The notes beneath the pieces are model-generated. The model had not been told where the DNA came from. It made no database searches and was given only the letters and a program-made list of their open reading frames with translations. The position numbers and the translations under genes are program-made. This document shows, one piece after another, positions 7,163 through 13,245 of a stretch of DNA of 20,484 nt. The stretch lies in contig JAHFGZ010000005.1 in the NCBI GenBank assembly GCA_023247155.1, positions 1 to 20,484 on the forward strand. The letters are read 5' to 3'. Each line of letters opens with the position of its first letter. Position 1 is the first letter of the stretch. Source of the DNA: Candidatus Omnitrophota bacterium (GTDB lineage: Bacteria > Omnitrophota > Gorgyraeia > Aquiviventales > Aquiviventaceae).

Positions 7163-8416
7163 CTAGCCCCTCGTGGCCGCGCCCGAGAGCTGCCCGGACA
7201 GGGCGGCCTCAAACGAGGCCAGCGACGGCTTGATCCGCGCGGCCTGCCCCAGCCTGTTCAGCAGCGGCTCCTGGGTCTTGAGCCCGTTGCCGGTGATGCA
7301 GATGACCAGCGGCTCATCGCGTGGGATCGTCCCCTGCTCGATGAGCTTCTTGGCGACGGCCAGGGTCACCCCGCCGGCCGTCTCGGTGAAGACCCCCTCG
7401 GTCTCCGCCAGCAGCTTCATGGCGTCGATAATCTCGTCATCGCTGGCGGACTCGGCCCACCCGCCCGATTCGAGCACCGCCTTGGTCGCGTAGTACCCGT
7501 CGGCGGGGTTCCCGATGGCGAGCGATTTCGCGATCGTGTTGGGCTTCACCGGCTTGACGATGTCGGCGCGGGCCTTGATCGTGTTCACGATGGGCGCGCA
7601 GCCAGTCGCCTGGGCGGCATACAGCTTGGTGCGCGAGTCGCTCACGAGGCCGAGCAGCGCAAGCTCCTTGAACGCCTTCGCGATCTTCGTGATCAGCGAG
7701 CCGCCGGCCGCCGGGATGACGATGTGGGCCGGCACGCGCCAGCCCAGCTGCTCGGCGATCTCGAAGCCGTAGGTCTTCGAGCCCTCGGCGTAGTAGGGCC
7801 GGATGTTGATGTTGACGAACGCCCACGGGTACTTCGCCCCGATCTCGGCGCAGAGCCGGTTCACCTCGTCGTACGTCCCCTCAACCGCCACGAGCGTCGG
7901 CTGGTAGATGAGCGAGGCCACCACCTTGCCCATCTCAAGGTCCGCGGGGATGAAGATGTAGCGCTTCAGGCCCGCGCGCGCGGCGTGGGCGGCGACCGCG
8001 TTGGCCAGGTTGCCGGTCGAGGCGCAGGCGACCGTGTCGAAGCCCAGCTCCTGCGCCCGGGTCAGCGCGACGGAGACGACGCGGTCCTTGAAGGAGAGCG
8101 TGGGGTGGCAGACGGAGTCGTCCTTGAGGTAGAGCTCGCGCACATCCAGCGCACGGCTGAGCCGCTCCGCCCGGAAGAACGGGGTGAACCCCGAGGTGAG
8201 CCCCGCCGTCGGCTCGCCCTCAATGGGCAGCAGCTCGCGGTAGCGCCAGAGCGACTTGGGGCGCGTCGCGAACGAGGCCTTCGTGAGCGTGCGGCGGATG
8301 GCGTCGTAGTCGTAATCGACCTCGACGCTCCCGAAGCAGTACTCGCAGACGAAGACGACTTCTTTCGGGTAGAGCCGCCCGCACTCGCGGCACTTTAACC
8401 CCACCACACAACTCAT
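7163..8416 (-). CDS. thrC: Threonine synthase (PLP-dependent, with N-terminal zinc-ribbon-like segment)
   Basis: Converts O-phosphohomoserine to threonine with PLP in the cytoplasm. From the ATG at 8416 (GGAG nine bases upstream) the protein has 417 residues. It opens with two CxxC pairs (C9/C12, C24/C27) in LKCRECGRLYP and FVCEYCFG, as in this class of threonine synthases. The PLP lysine is in HPTLSFKDRV (about residue 110), the phosphate loop is ACASTGNLANAVAAHAARAG, and PAAGGSLITKIAK and CITGNGLK complete the fold-type II pattern. A longer reading to 8467 exists but gives an unlikely N-terminus. Placement within a sulfur operon, between a TusA-like gene and the CysO-like carrier, is notable: phosphohomoserine could also be a sulfur acceptor for homocysteine, but the sequence itself looks like ordinary ThrC. 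Confidence 0.92.
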   Translation of the reverse strand: MSCVVGLKCRECGRLYPKEVVFVCEYCFGSVEVDYDYDAIRRTLTKASFATRPKSLWRYRELLPIEGEPTAGLTSGFTPFFRAERLSRALDVRELYLKDDSVCHPTLSFKDRVVSVALTRAQELGFDTVACASTGNLANAVAAHAARAGLKRYIFIPADLEMGKVVASLIYQPTLVAVEGTYDEVNRLCAEIGAKYPWAFVNINIRPYYAEGSKTYGFEIAEQLGWRVPAHIVIPAAGGSLITKIAKAFKELALLGLVSDSRTKLYAAQATGCAPIVNTIKARADIVKPVKPNTIAKSLAIGNPADGYYATKAVLESGGWAESASDDEIIDAMKLLAETEGVFTETAGGVTLAVAKKLIEQGTIPRDEPLVICITGNGLKTQEPLLNRLGQAARIKPSLASFEAALSGQLSGAATRG

Positions 8417-8495
8417 CTGATGGTCTCCGCAGAACATGCGACAGGCGTAATGCGGAATGCGGGGCACACTCCGCGATGCCGCATGCTGCTCGCAG
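8417..8495. repeat. Short intergenic region with a G-C-rich hairpin and GCGGAAT repeats
   Basis: The gap between the Ser-TusA gene and thrC contains ATGCGGAATGCGG (8450-8462), then CCGC and CCGCAT on the other side (8471-8482), able to form a hairpin on either strand. The unit GCGGAAT is the same heptamer that is tandemly repeated inside pheT at 16746-16773. There is no T-run, so I do not call a terminator. Confidence 0.4.
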
Positions 8496-8756
8496 TCATG
8501 CGACGAAGGAGCGCTTGCGCACGAGGAGCCGCACCCCGCTGTTGGCCGGCTCGCTCACGAGGATCTCGTGCCCCTCCGCCCGCAGCCCGAAGGGGATGGT
8601 GCTCAGCGGTTCCCCCTCATCGATGGACAGCTCCAGCACCTCGTTCTCCGCCATCGTCTTCAACCGCTCGACCGCCTTCCGATAGCTGGACGGGCTGTCC
8701 AGTCCCCGCAGGTCGAGCGAGTGGTCCACGCGCAGGCCTTCAGGTGGTGGGATCAT
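8496..8756 (-). CDS. TusA-like protein with Ser at the catalytic Cys position
   Basis: An 86-residue protein with the TusA/SirA fold pattern: LDLRGLDSPSSYRKAVERLKTM, then LELSIDEGEPLSTIPFGLRAEGHEI. TusA proteins have C-P-x-P at this place and the Cys carries the persulfide; here it is Ser21-Pro22 (codon AGC, one base from TGC). No other Cys is present in the whole protein, so it cannot carry sulfur by the normal mechanism. The start ATG overlaps the cysK stop (ATGA), which argues for co-translation with cysteine synthase. It may be a regulatory or scaffold subunit, or a degenerating paralogue of the Cys-containing TusA-like gene two positions upstream. The frame is intact and family hallmarks away from the Cys are well kept, which favours retained function. 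Confidence 0.8.
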   Translation of the reverse strand: MIPPPEGLRVDHSLDLRGLDSPSSYRKAVERLKTMAENEVLELSIDEGEPLSTIPFGLRAEGHEILVSEPANSGVRLLVRKRSFVA

Positions 8757-9706
8757 CTCCCAAGCCCCTCGAAGTACGGCTGAATGCTGAAGTACCGCTC
8801 CCCCGTGTCCGGCAGCACGACCACCACGGTCTTGCCGACCCCCAGCTCTCTCGCCACCTTGAGCGCCGCCCAGCAGGCGGCGCCGGAGGAGATGCCGACG
8901 AACAGCCCCTCCTCCCGCGCGAGCCGGCGCGACGTCCCATGCGCCTGCTCGTCGGACACGGGGATGATCTCATCAATCACCGCGCGGTTCAACACCTGCG
9001 GGATGAACCCGGCCCCGATGCCCTGGATCATGTGCGGCCCCGGGGAGCCGCCGGAGAGCACCGGGGAGCCCTTGGGCTCCACCGCGACGACCTGCACGCG
9101 GGGCACTTTCTTCTTCAGGACCTCGCCGACGCCGGTGATCGTCCCGCCGGTCCCCACGCCCGCCACGAACGCGTCCAGCTCGCCCTCCGTCGCCCGGAGG
9201 ATCTCCTGGGCCGTGGTGCGCCGGTGGACCTCGGGGTTGGCCGGATTCATGAACTGCTGCGGCATGAAGGCGCCCGGGGTCTGCTTGACGAGCGCCTCCG
9301 CGCGCTTGACCGCCCCCATCATGCCCTCGGCCGCCGGCGTCAGGACCACCTCCGCCCCATAGCTCTTGAGGATTTGGAGGCGCTCCGCGCTCATCGTCTC
9401 CGGCATCGTCAGGATGATCTGGTACCCCTTGGCGGCGCAGATCATCGCCAGGCCGATCCCCGTGTTGCCGCTCGTCGGCTCCACGATGGTCGAGCCCGGC
9501 CGCAGGAGGTTGCGCGCCTCGGCGTCCTCGAGCATCGAAAGGCAGATGCGGTCCTTCACGCTGCCGCCCGGGTTGAACGATTCGAGCTTGGCGAGGACGG
9601 CCGCCTGCCGCGGCTCCACCATCCGGTGCAGCCGCACCATCGGGGTGTTGCCGATGAGCTCGAGGATGGTCCCGGCGACTTTCTGCTGTCTGACGGCGTT
9701 CGCCAT
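8753..9706 (-). CDS. cysK: Cysteine synthase (CysK/CysM family, PLP-dependent)
   Basis: Replaces the acetyl or phospho group of an activated serine with sulfur to give cysteine. In its 317 residues, the PLP lysine is in FNPGGSVKDRI (about K51), substrate loop TSGNTG at 78-83, phosphate loop GTGGTITG at 185-192, and GISSGA near the C-terminus. Sequence features are those of the CysK group. In M. tuberculosis a related enzyme (CysM) takes sulfur from CysO thiocarboxylate and uses O-phosphoserine; the neighbouring CysO-like, MoeB and JAMM genes make that route plausible here, but I cannot tell the acceptor from sequence by eye. The ATG at 9706 follows AAAGG at a good distance; a TTG at 9712 overlapping the preceding stop is an alternative. 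Confidence 0.93.
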   Translation of the reverse strand: MANAVRQQKVAGTILELIGNTPMVRLHRMVEPRQAAVLAKLESFNPGGSVKDRICLSMLEDAEARNLLRPGSTIVEPTSGNTGIGLAMICAAKGYQIILTMPETMSAERLQILKSYGAEVVLTPAAEGMMGAVKRAEALVKQTPGAFMPQQFMNPANPEVHRRTTAQEILRATEGELDAFVAGVGTGGTITGVGEVLKKKVPRVQVVAVEPKGSPVLSGGSPGPHMIQGIGAGFIPQVLNRAVIDEIIPVSDEQAHGTSRRLAREEGLFVGISSGAACWAALKVARELGVGKTVVVVLPDTGERYFSIQPYFEGLGR

Positions 9707-9708
9707 GG

Positions 9709-9930
9709 TCAACCTTTCTCAATGCGCAGGACGGCCTGGCCCGTCACCCGCACGGCGTGGCCGCGGTCCTTCGCAAAGATGAGGAGGTCGCGCTGAACGT
9801 CCTCGGCGTTGCAGCGGACCTCGACCGCGTCCCCCGCCCGCAGCGGCGCCAGCGCCCGCGCGACCGTCGCGAGCGCCTGCGCGCAGAGCATGTCCCGCAC
9901 ATCCACGGTCGCATGCGGCGAAGCCCCCAT
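9709..9930 (-). CDS. TusA-like sulfurtransferase with conserved Cys
   Basis: A 73-residue protein from the ATG at 9930. VDVRDMLCAQALATVARALAPLRAGDAVEVRC, then DLLIFAKDRGHAVRV, follows the TusA pattern (short strand, Cys at helix start, helix, strand, G-H near the end). The presumed persulfide Cys is residue 16; the usual following Pro is Ala here (C-A-Q rather than C-P-x-P), so it is a divergent member. An alternative TTG start at 9960 overlaps the JAMM gene stop, but the extra ten codons run through a palindromic repeat (9937-9947), so I prefer the ATG although neither start has a good Shine-Dalgarno. Probably relays sulfur to the MoeB/CysO pair or receives it from an upstream reductive step; inference from context. 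Confidence 0.75.
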   Translation of the reverse strand: MGASPHATVDVRDMLCAQALATVARALAPLRAGDAVEVRCNAEDVQRDLLIFAKDRGHAVRVTGQAVLRIEKG

Positions 9931-9936
9931 TATAAA

Positions 9937-9947
9937 GTGCCAGGCAC
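9937..9947. repeat. REP-like palindrome GTGCCAGGCAC
   Basis: An 11-base palindrome with a one-base centre, in the setting GCGGGAACGTGCC-TGGCACTTT on the minus strand. A similar setting (CGGGAA followed by a GTGTCCCCGGGAC core) is found at 20083-20101. The type resembles short palindromes linked to RAYT transposases in other genomes; no transposase is present here. Confidence 0.4.
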
Positions 9948-9956
9948 GTTCCCGCT

Positions 9957-10364
9957 TCAACTTTCAGCGACCGTGACTGGCTCCTCGGTGATCTGCGGCC
10001 CGTCGATCCGGAAGCTGCGGAGCACCGGACGCGCCAGGTCCTTCAACGACACCAGCACGTACGAGACATCCGGCGAGATGGCCAGGCTGACATCGACGGA
10101 CGACGGGTACGCGTCGCTGGCGGTGTGCGAGTGGTAGATCCCCGCCATCCGCTGGCCGCGCTGACGCATCAGCGTCTCCGCCTGGAGCTGCTCCTTCGGG
10201 TCCATGCGGTAGCCGATCGGGCTGTCCTCCGCGTTGGTCATCGGGTAGGCCTGCTCCGCTGCGCCCTCGGCGCGCCCGGCCAGATACCCGCACGCCTCTT
10301 TCGGATAGCAATGGCGACAGTGCGCGATGACTTGCTCGGAGAGTTCCTGTGAGAGGCGCAGCAT
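9957..10364 (-). CDS. JAMM/MPN+ metallopeptidase (Mec+-like)
   Basis: Zinc-dependent isopeptidase/peptidase of 135 residues. The JAMM signature is complete: Glu23 in YPKEACGYLAG, then H78-S-H80, Ser88 and Asp91 in GIYHSHTASDAYPSSVD, which fits HxH-x7-S-x2-D. In M. tuberculosis, Mec+ cleaves cysteine from CysO-cysteine; in other bacteria relatives trim residues beyond the Gly-Gly of sulfur carriers. Both jobs make sense here, since the CysO-like protein of the operon has a 12-residue tail. The start ATG at 10364 shares one base with the TAA of the ABC permease gene (TAATG), indicating tight coupling. A longer start at 10379 is possible but less likely. Confidence 0.92.
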   Translation of the reverse strand: MLRLSQELSEQVIAHCRHCYPKEACGYLAGRAEGAAEQAYPMTNAEDSPIGYRMDPKEQLQAETLMRQRGQRMAGIYHSHTASDAYPSSVDVSLAISPDVSYVLVSLKDLARPVLRSFRIDGPQITEEPVTVAES

Positions 10365-11122
10365 TACGCGAGCCCCCACCGCACCCGCACCGCATGCTCG
10401 AGCCGCTTGAAGATGAGCCCGTCGACGGCCACCCCGATGAGCGCGATGAGGAGCATGAAGGCCAAGAGCTGATCCAGCGCCCCGGTCTTCGCCACCGCGT
10501 TCAGCCGCTGCCCGAGGCCGCTCACCGACGTCAGCAGCTCACCGGCCATCAGCGCGCGCCACCCGAACGCCCACGCCAGGCGCAGCCCGTTGACGACCTT
10601 CGGGGTCGCGGCGGGCACGACGACGAACCAGAAGTACCGCACACCGCGCGCGCCGAGGGTCTGCGCCGCCCGGCGGATGAGCGGCGGCACCTCCCGGATC
10701 CCGGCATCGGTTTCGACCATCACAATCCCGGCCGCTCCGAGCAGGATGGTGAACACCACCGCCCGCTCCGTCATGCCGAACCAGAGGATGGCCAGCGGCA
10801 CCCACGCCGCTCCCGGGATGGCGTGCACCGCCACGGCGAAGCTGCCCAGCACCTGGTCGACGAGCGGAATGCGGCCGATGAGGAGGCCGAACCCGATCCC
10901 GACGACCATGACCAGCGCGTAGCCGATGACCATGCGGCGCGCGCTGCCGGCCAAGGCCGTTTGAAACGCTGGGTCGCTCAGGCTGCCGCCGAGGATGGCG
11001 GCCACCCGCCACGGGGACGGCCACGACGGGACGAGGACCGCCGTCAGCCACCATAGCCCGAGGAGGAACGCGACCGCCTGCAGCGGCCTCAGGAACGTCG
11101 CGCGCTTCGGCAGCAGCCGCAT
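10364..11122 (-). CDS. ABC transporter permease, SsuC/TauC/NrtB type
   Basis: A 252-residue inner-membrane permease with about six hydrophobic segments. The cytoplasmic coupling (EAA) loop is visible as RAAQTLGARGVRYFWFVVVPAATPKVVNGLRLAWAF. The family transports nitrate, sulfonates, taurine, bicarbonate or thiamine precursors. The gene overlaps the ATPase gene by ATGA and the JAMM gene by one base, so all three are co-expressed. Its position between sat and cysteine-synthesis genes suggests uptake of an oxidised sulfur compound (sulfate or a sulfonate). No solute-binding protein is encoded in the window, so substrate remains open. Confidence 0.92.
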   Translation of the reverse strand: MRLLPKRATFLRPLQAVAFLLGLWWLTAVLVPSWPSPWRVAAILGGSLSDPAFQTALAGSARRMVIGYALVMVVGIGFGLLIGRIPLVDQVLGSFAVAVHAIPGAAWVPLAILWFGMTERAVVFTILLGAAGIVMVETDAGIREVPPLIRRAAQTLGARGVRYFWFVVVPAATPKVVNGLRLAWAFGWRALMAGELLTSVSGLGQRLNAVAKTGALDQLLAFMLLIALIGVAVDGLIFKRLEHAVRVRWGLA

Positions 11123-11961
11123 CAGATATGCATCCCCGGCGACCGCTCCGGCGGCGTCTCGTGCTGCGCCTCCGGGAAGTGCACCGTCTCCCCCAGCTCC
11201 TCCCGCAGCACCTTTTCGATCTCCTCGCCCAGGAAGCCGAGAATCCGGTGCTGGTGCGCCAGCAGCACCGGGTCTTCGGCGTGCCGAGGCCTGGGCAGGC
11301 TGATGCGCTCGACGTCGCGGAGCTGGCTGGGGCGCGACGAGGCCACGTACACGCGGTCCGCCAGCCCGGTGGCCTCGCGGACGTTGTGGGTCACGAAGAA
11401 GATGGTCGGGCGCGCCAGCTCCCAGATTTCGAGCAGCTCGTTCTGGAGCACCGCCCGGGTCTGCGCGTCCAGCGCCGCGAACGGCTCATCCATCAGGAGG
11501 ACGGCCGGCTGGAGCGCGAGCGCCCGGGCGATCGCCACGCGCTGCCGCATGCCGCCGGAGAGCTGGTGCGGGTAGGCGCGCGTGAAGCGCGAGAGGTGGA
11601 CCAGCCGCAGGTACTCCAGCGCGCGCTCGCGGCGCTTGGCCCGCTCGAGGCCGGCCATGCGCAGCCCGAACTCCACGTTGCCAAGGACCGTGAGCCACGG
11701 GAACAGCGCCGCGTCCTGGAACACGACACACCGGCTGGGATCCGGGCCGGTGACGGGTGTGCCGTCCACGAGGACCTGGCCGCGGTCCGGACGCTCCAGC
11801 CCCGCCATGAGGTGGATGACTGTGCTCTTGCCGCACCCCGTCGGCCCCACGAGACACACGAACTCACCGGCTGCCACGGTCAGCGAGACATCGTGCAGGA
11901 CGTCAACGACGTGCCCGTTGTGCGGAAACGACTTGAAGACGTGCCGGAGCTCAACCTGCAT
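11122..11961 (-). CDS. ABC transporter ATP-binding protein, SsuB/TauB/NrtD type
   Basis: Cytoplasmic ATPase of 279 residues that pairs with the downstream permease. Walker A GPTGCGKST at 39-47, Q-loop VVFQDAALFPWLTV, signature LSGGMRQRVAIARAL beginning at 134, Walker B VLLMDEPFAALD, and switch His in FFVTHNVREA are all present. The C-terminal 50 residues (from about LPRPRHAEDP) are an extension often seen in nitrate/sulfonate-type ATPases. The ATG at 11961 lies inside the end of sat (11-base overlap) and has no clear Shine-Dalgarno, so translational coupling to sat is likely. A much longer open frame runs upstream to 12333 but its extra part is antisense-like, Arg/Ser-rich and out of frame within sat. 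Confidence 0.94.
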   Translation of the reverse strand: MQVELRHVFKSFPHNGHVVDVLHDVSLTVAAGEFVCLVGPTGCGKSTVIHLMAGLERPDRGQVLVDGTPVTGPDPSRCVVFQDAALFPWLTVLGNVEFGLRMAGLERAKRRERALEYLRLVHLSRFTRAYPHQLSGGMRQRVAIARALALQPAVLLMDEPFAALDAQTRAVLQNELLEIWELARPTIFFVTHNVREATGLADRVYVASSRPSQLRDVERISLPRPRHAEDPVLLAHQHRILGFLGEEIEKVLREELGETVHFPEAQHETPPERSPGMHI

Positions 11962-13117
11962 GGCGCGCCGGCTGCCGCATCGCCTCGATGAGCACGGCGG
12001 CGACCTCGGGCCGCGACACCTCGGGCGGCGGGGGCGTGCCGGCCTGCAGCAGCTCGCGGACCTTCGTGCCGCTGAGGCTGATGTGCCGCTCGGCCGGATG
12101 CGGGCAGGTCTTGCTGGACACCATGCCCCCGCAGACAGTGCAATAGGCGGTGTTCTCGAAGCACAGGGGGGCGATGCCGATCTCCTCCGGCGTGAAGTCG
12201 TCGAAGATGCGCTGGGCGTCGTACGTGCCGTAGAACTTCCCCACCCCGGCGTGGTCGCGCCCGACGATGAAATGGGTGCAGCCGTAGTTCTTGCGGATGA
12301 GCGCGTGGAAGATCGCCTCGCGCGGCCCCGCATACCGCATGGACGCCGGGTTCACCGCGAGGATGACGCGGTCCTTCGGATAATAGTTCGCCAGCAACGC
12401 CTCGTAGCTCTTCATGCGCACCGATGCCGGGACGTCGTCGCCCTTCGTCTCGCCGACGATCGGATGGAGGAGCATCCCGTCGCACATCTCGAGGGCGCAC
12501 TTCTGCAGGTACTCGTGGGCGCGGTGGATGGGGTTGCGCGTCTGGAAGGCGACGACCCGCCGCCAGCCGCGCTCGGCGAAGAGCCGGCGCGTGTCCTTGG
12601 GGTCGAGCCGGTACGGAAGGAACGCCGTCGCCTTCGGTCGGTTGACCACGCTGATCCGCCCGCCGAGATACACCTCGCCGGTCGCCTGCAGCCGCGCCAC
12701 GCCGGGATGCGCGGCATCGCTCGTGCCGAAGACCTGCTGCGCCTCAAGCGCCTTGTCGGGCACGTAGGCCTCCTCCAGGCGCAACACCGCGACGACCTGC
12801 CCCTGCGCGGTGAGCGCCACGTCGCCCCGCAGCCCCTGGGCCTGCTCCCGGCTGACGGCGAGCGTCACGGGCAGGGTCCACACGAGGCCGCGTGCCAGCC
12901 GGCGGCGCTGCACCACGCGCTCGTAGTCCGCGCGCGCCATGAACCCCTCGAGCGGGCTGAAGCCGCCGATGGCGAGCATCTCGACGTCGGAAAGCGCCCA
13001 GGCGTCCAGCTCCACCGCGGGCAGGCGGCCGGCCGCCTCGAGCAGCCCCTCGCGCTCCTTCCCCTCCGCGATCCGGTTGACAAGCGGCCCCCCGTGCGGC
13101 TCAATCAGTTGGGTCAT
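11951..13117 (-). CDS. sat: Sulfate adenylyltransferase (ATP sulfurylase)
   Basis: Forms APS and pyrophosphate from ATP and sulfate, the first step in sulfate assimilation (or the reverse in sulfur oxidation). A complete 388-residue monofunctional Sat: PUA-like N-terminal part with GGFSPLEGFM, the ATP/sulfate motif FQTRNPIHRAHEY (Q192 onward), VGETKGDDVPASVRM, VNPASMRYAGPREAIFHA and IVGRDHAG (about 286-291). Four Cys (319, 326, 329, 338) in the C-terminal part, ending SGTKVREL, resemble a zinc site. There is no APS-kinase domain. GAGGAG lies six bases before the ATG. It is the first gene of the sulfur operon and is preceded by an AT-rich regulatory region. APS reductase and sulfite reductase are not in the window. 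Confidence 0.96.
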   Translation of the reverse strand: MTQLIEPHGGPLVNRIAEGKEREGLLEAAGRLPAVELDAWALSDVEMLAIGGFSPLEGFMARADYERVVQRRRLARGLVWTLPVTLAVSREQAQGLRGDVALTAQGQVVAVLRLEEAYVPDKALEAQQVFGTSDAAHPGVARLQATGEVYLGGRISVVNRPKATAFLPYRLDPKDTRRLFAERGWRRVVAFQTRNPIHRAHEYLQKCALEMCDGMLLHPIVGETKGDDVPASVRMKSYEALLANYYPKDRVILAVNPASMRYAGPREAIFHALIRKNYGCTHFIVGRDHAGVGKFYGTYDAQRIFDDFTPEEIGIAPLCFENTAYCTVCGGMVSSKTCPHPAERHISLSGTKVRELLQAGTPPPPEVSRPEVAAVLIEAMRQPARHAG

Positions 13118-13222
13118 CGGGCTCCTCTGGTGTTGACAAGGATGCCATACATGACAATTCCTGTCAATAAATAAAATTAAAATGTCACACTATTATTACT
13201 ATTTTAGTCATCTAAATGACGC
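13118..13222 (-). promoter_or_regulatory. AT-rich upstream region of the sulfur operon with GTCA/TGAC palindromes
   Basis: This stretch is strikingly AT-rich (about 30 percent G+C by eye) against a G+C-rich window. It contains two inverted repeats, TGACA-N5-TGTCA (13152-13166) and GTCAT-N4-ATGAC (13207-13220), plus single TTGACA-like (13133-13139) and TGTCAC (13184-13189) elements. On the minus strand TTGACA at 13167-13162 could be a -35 but no good -10 is placed after it; TAGTAATAATAG-type sequences near 13190-13205 may provide another -10. The arrangement suggests an operator for a sulfur-responsive or redox regulator, whose identity I cannot name. Confidence 0.5.
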
Positions 13223-13245
13223 AAAAAAATTAGGTCCGGGTCCTA
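13223..13245 (-). terminator. Candidate weak intrinsic terminator of rarA
   Basis: On the minus strand TAGGACCCGGACCTA (13245-13231) overlaps the rarA stop codon and is followed by AATTTTTTTG. The four-base TAGG/CCTA stem is short, so termination may be weak; the T7 run is the main support. The palindrome also resembles dispersed REP-like repeats. Confidence 0.35.

Noticed and set aside
11962..12333. N-terminal extension of the ABC ATPase frame
   Set aside because: The added residues are Arg/Ser-rich and lie out of frame in sat; the normal ATPase N-terminus MQVELRHVF begins at 11961.
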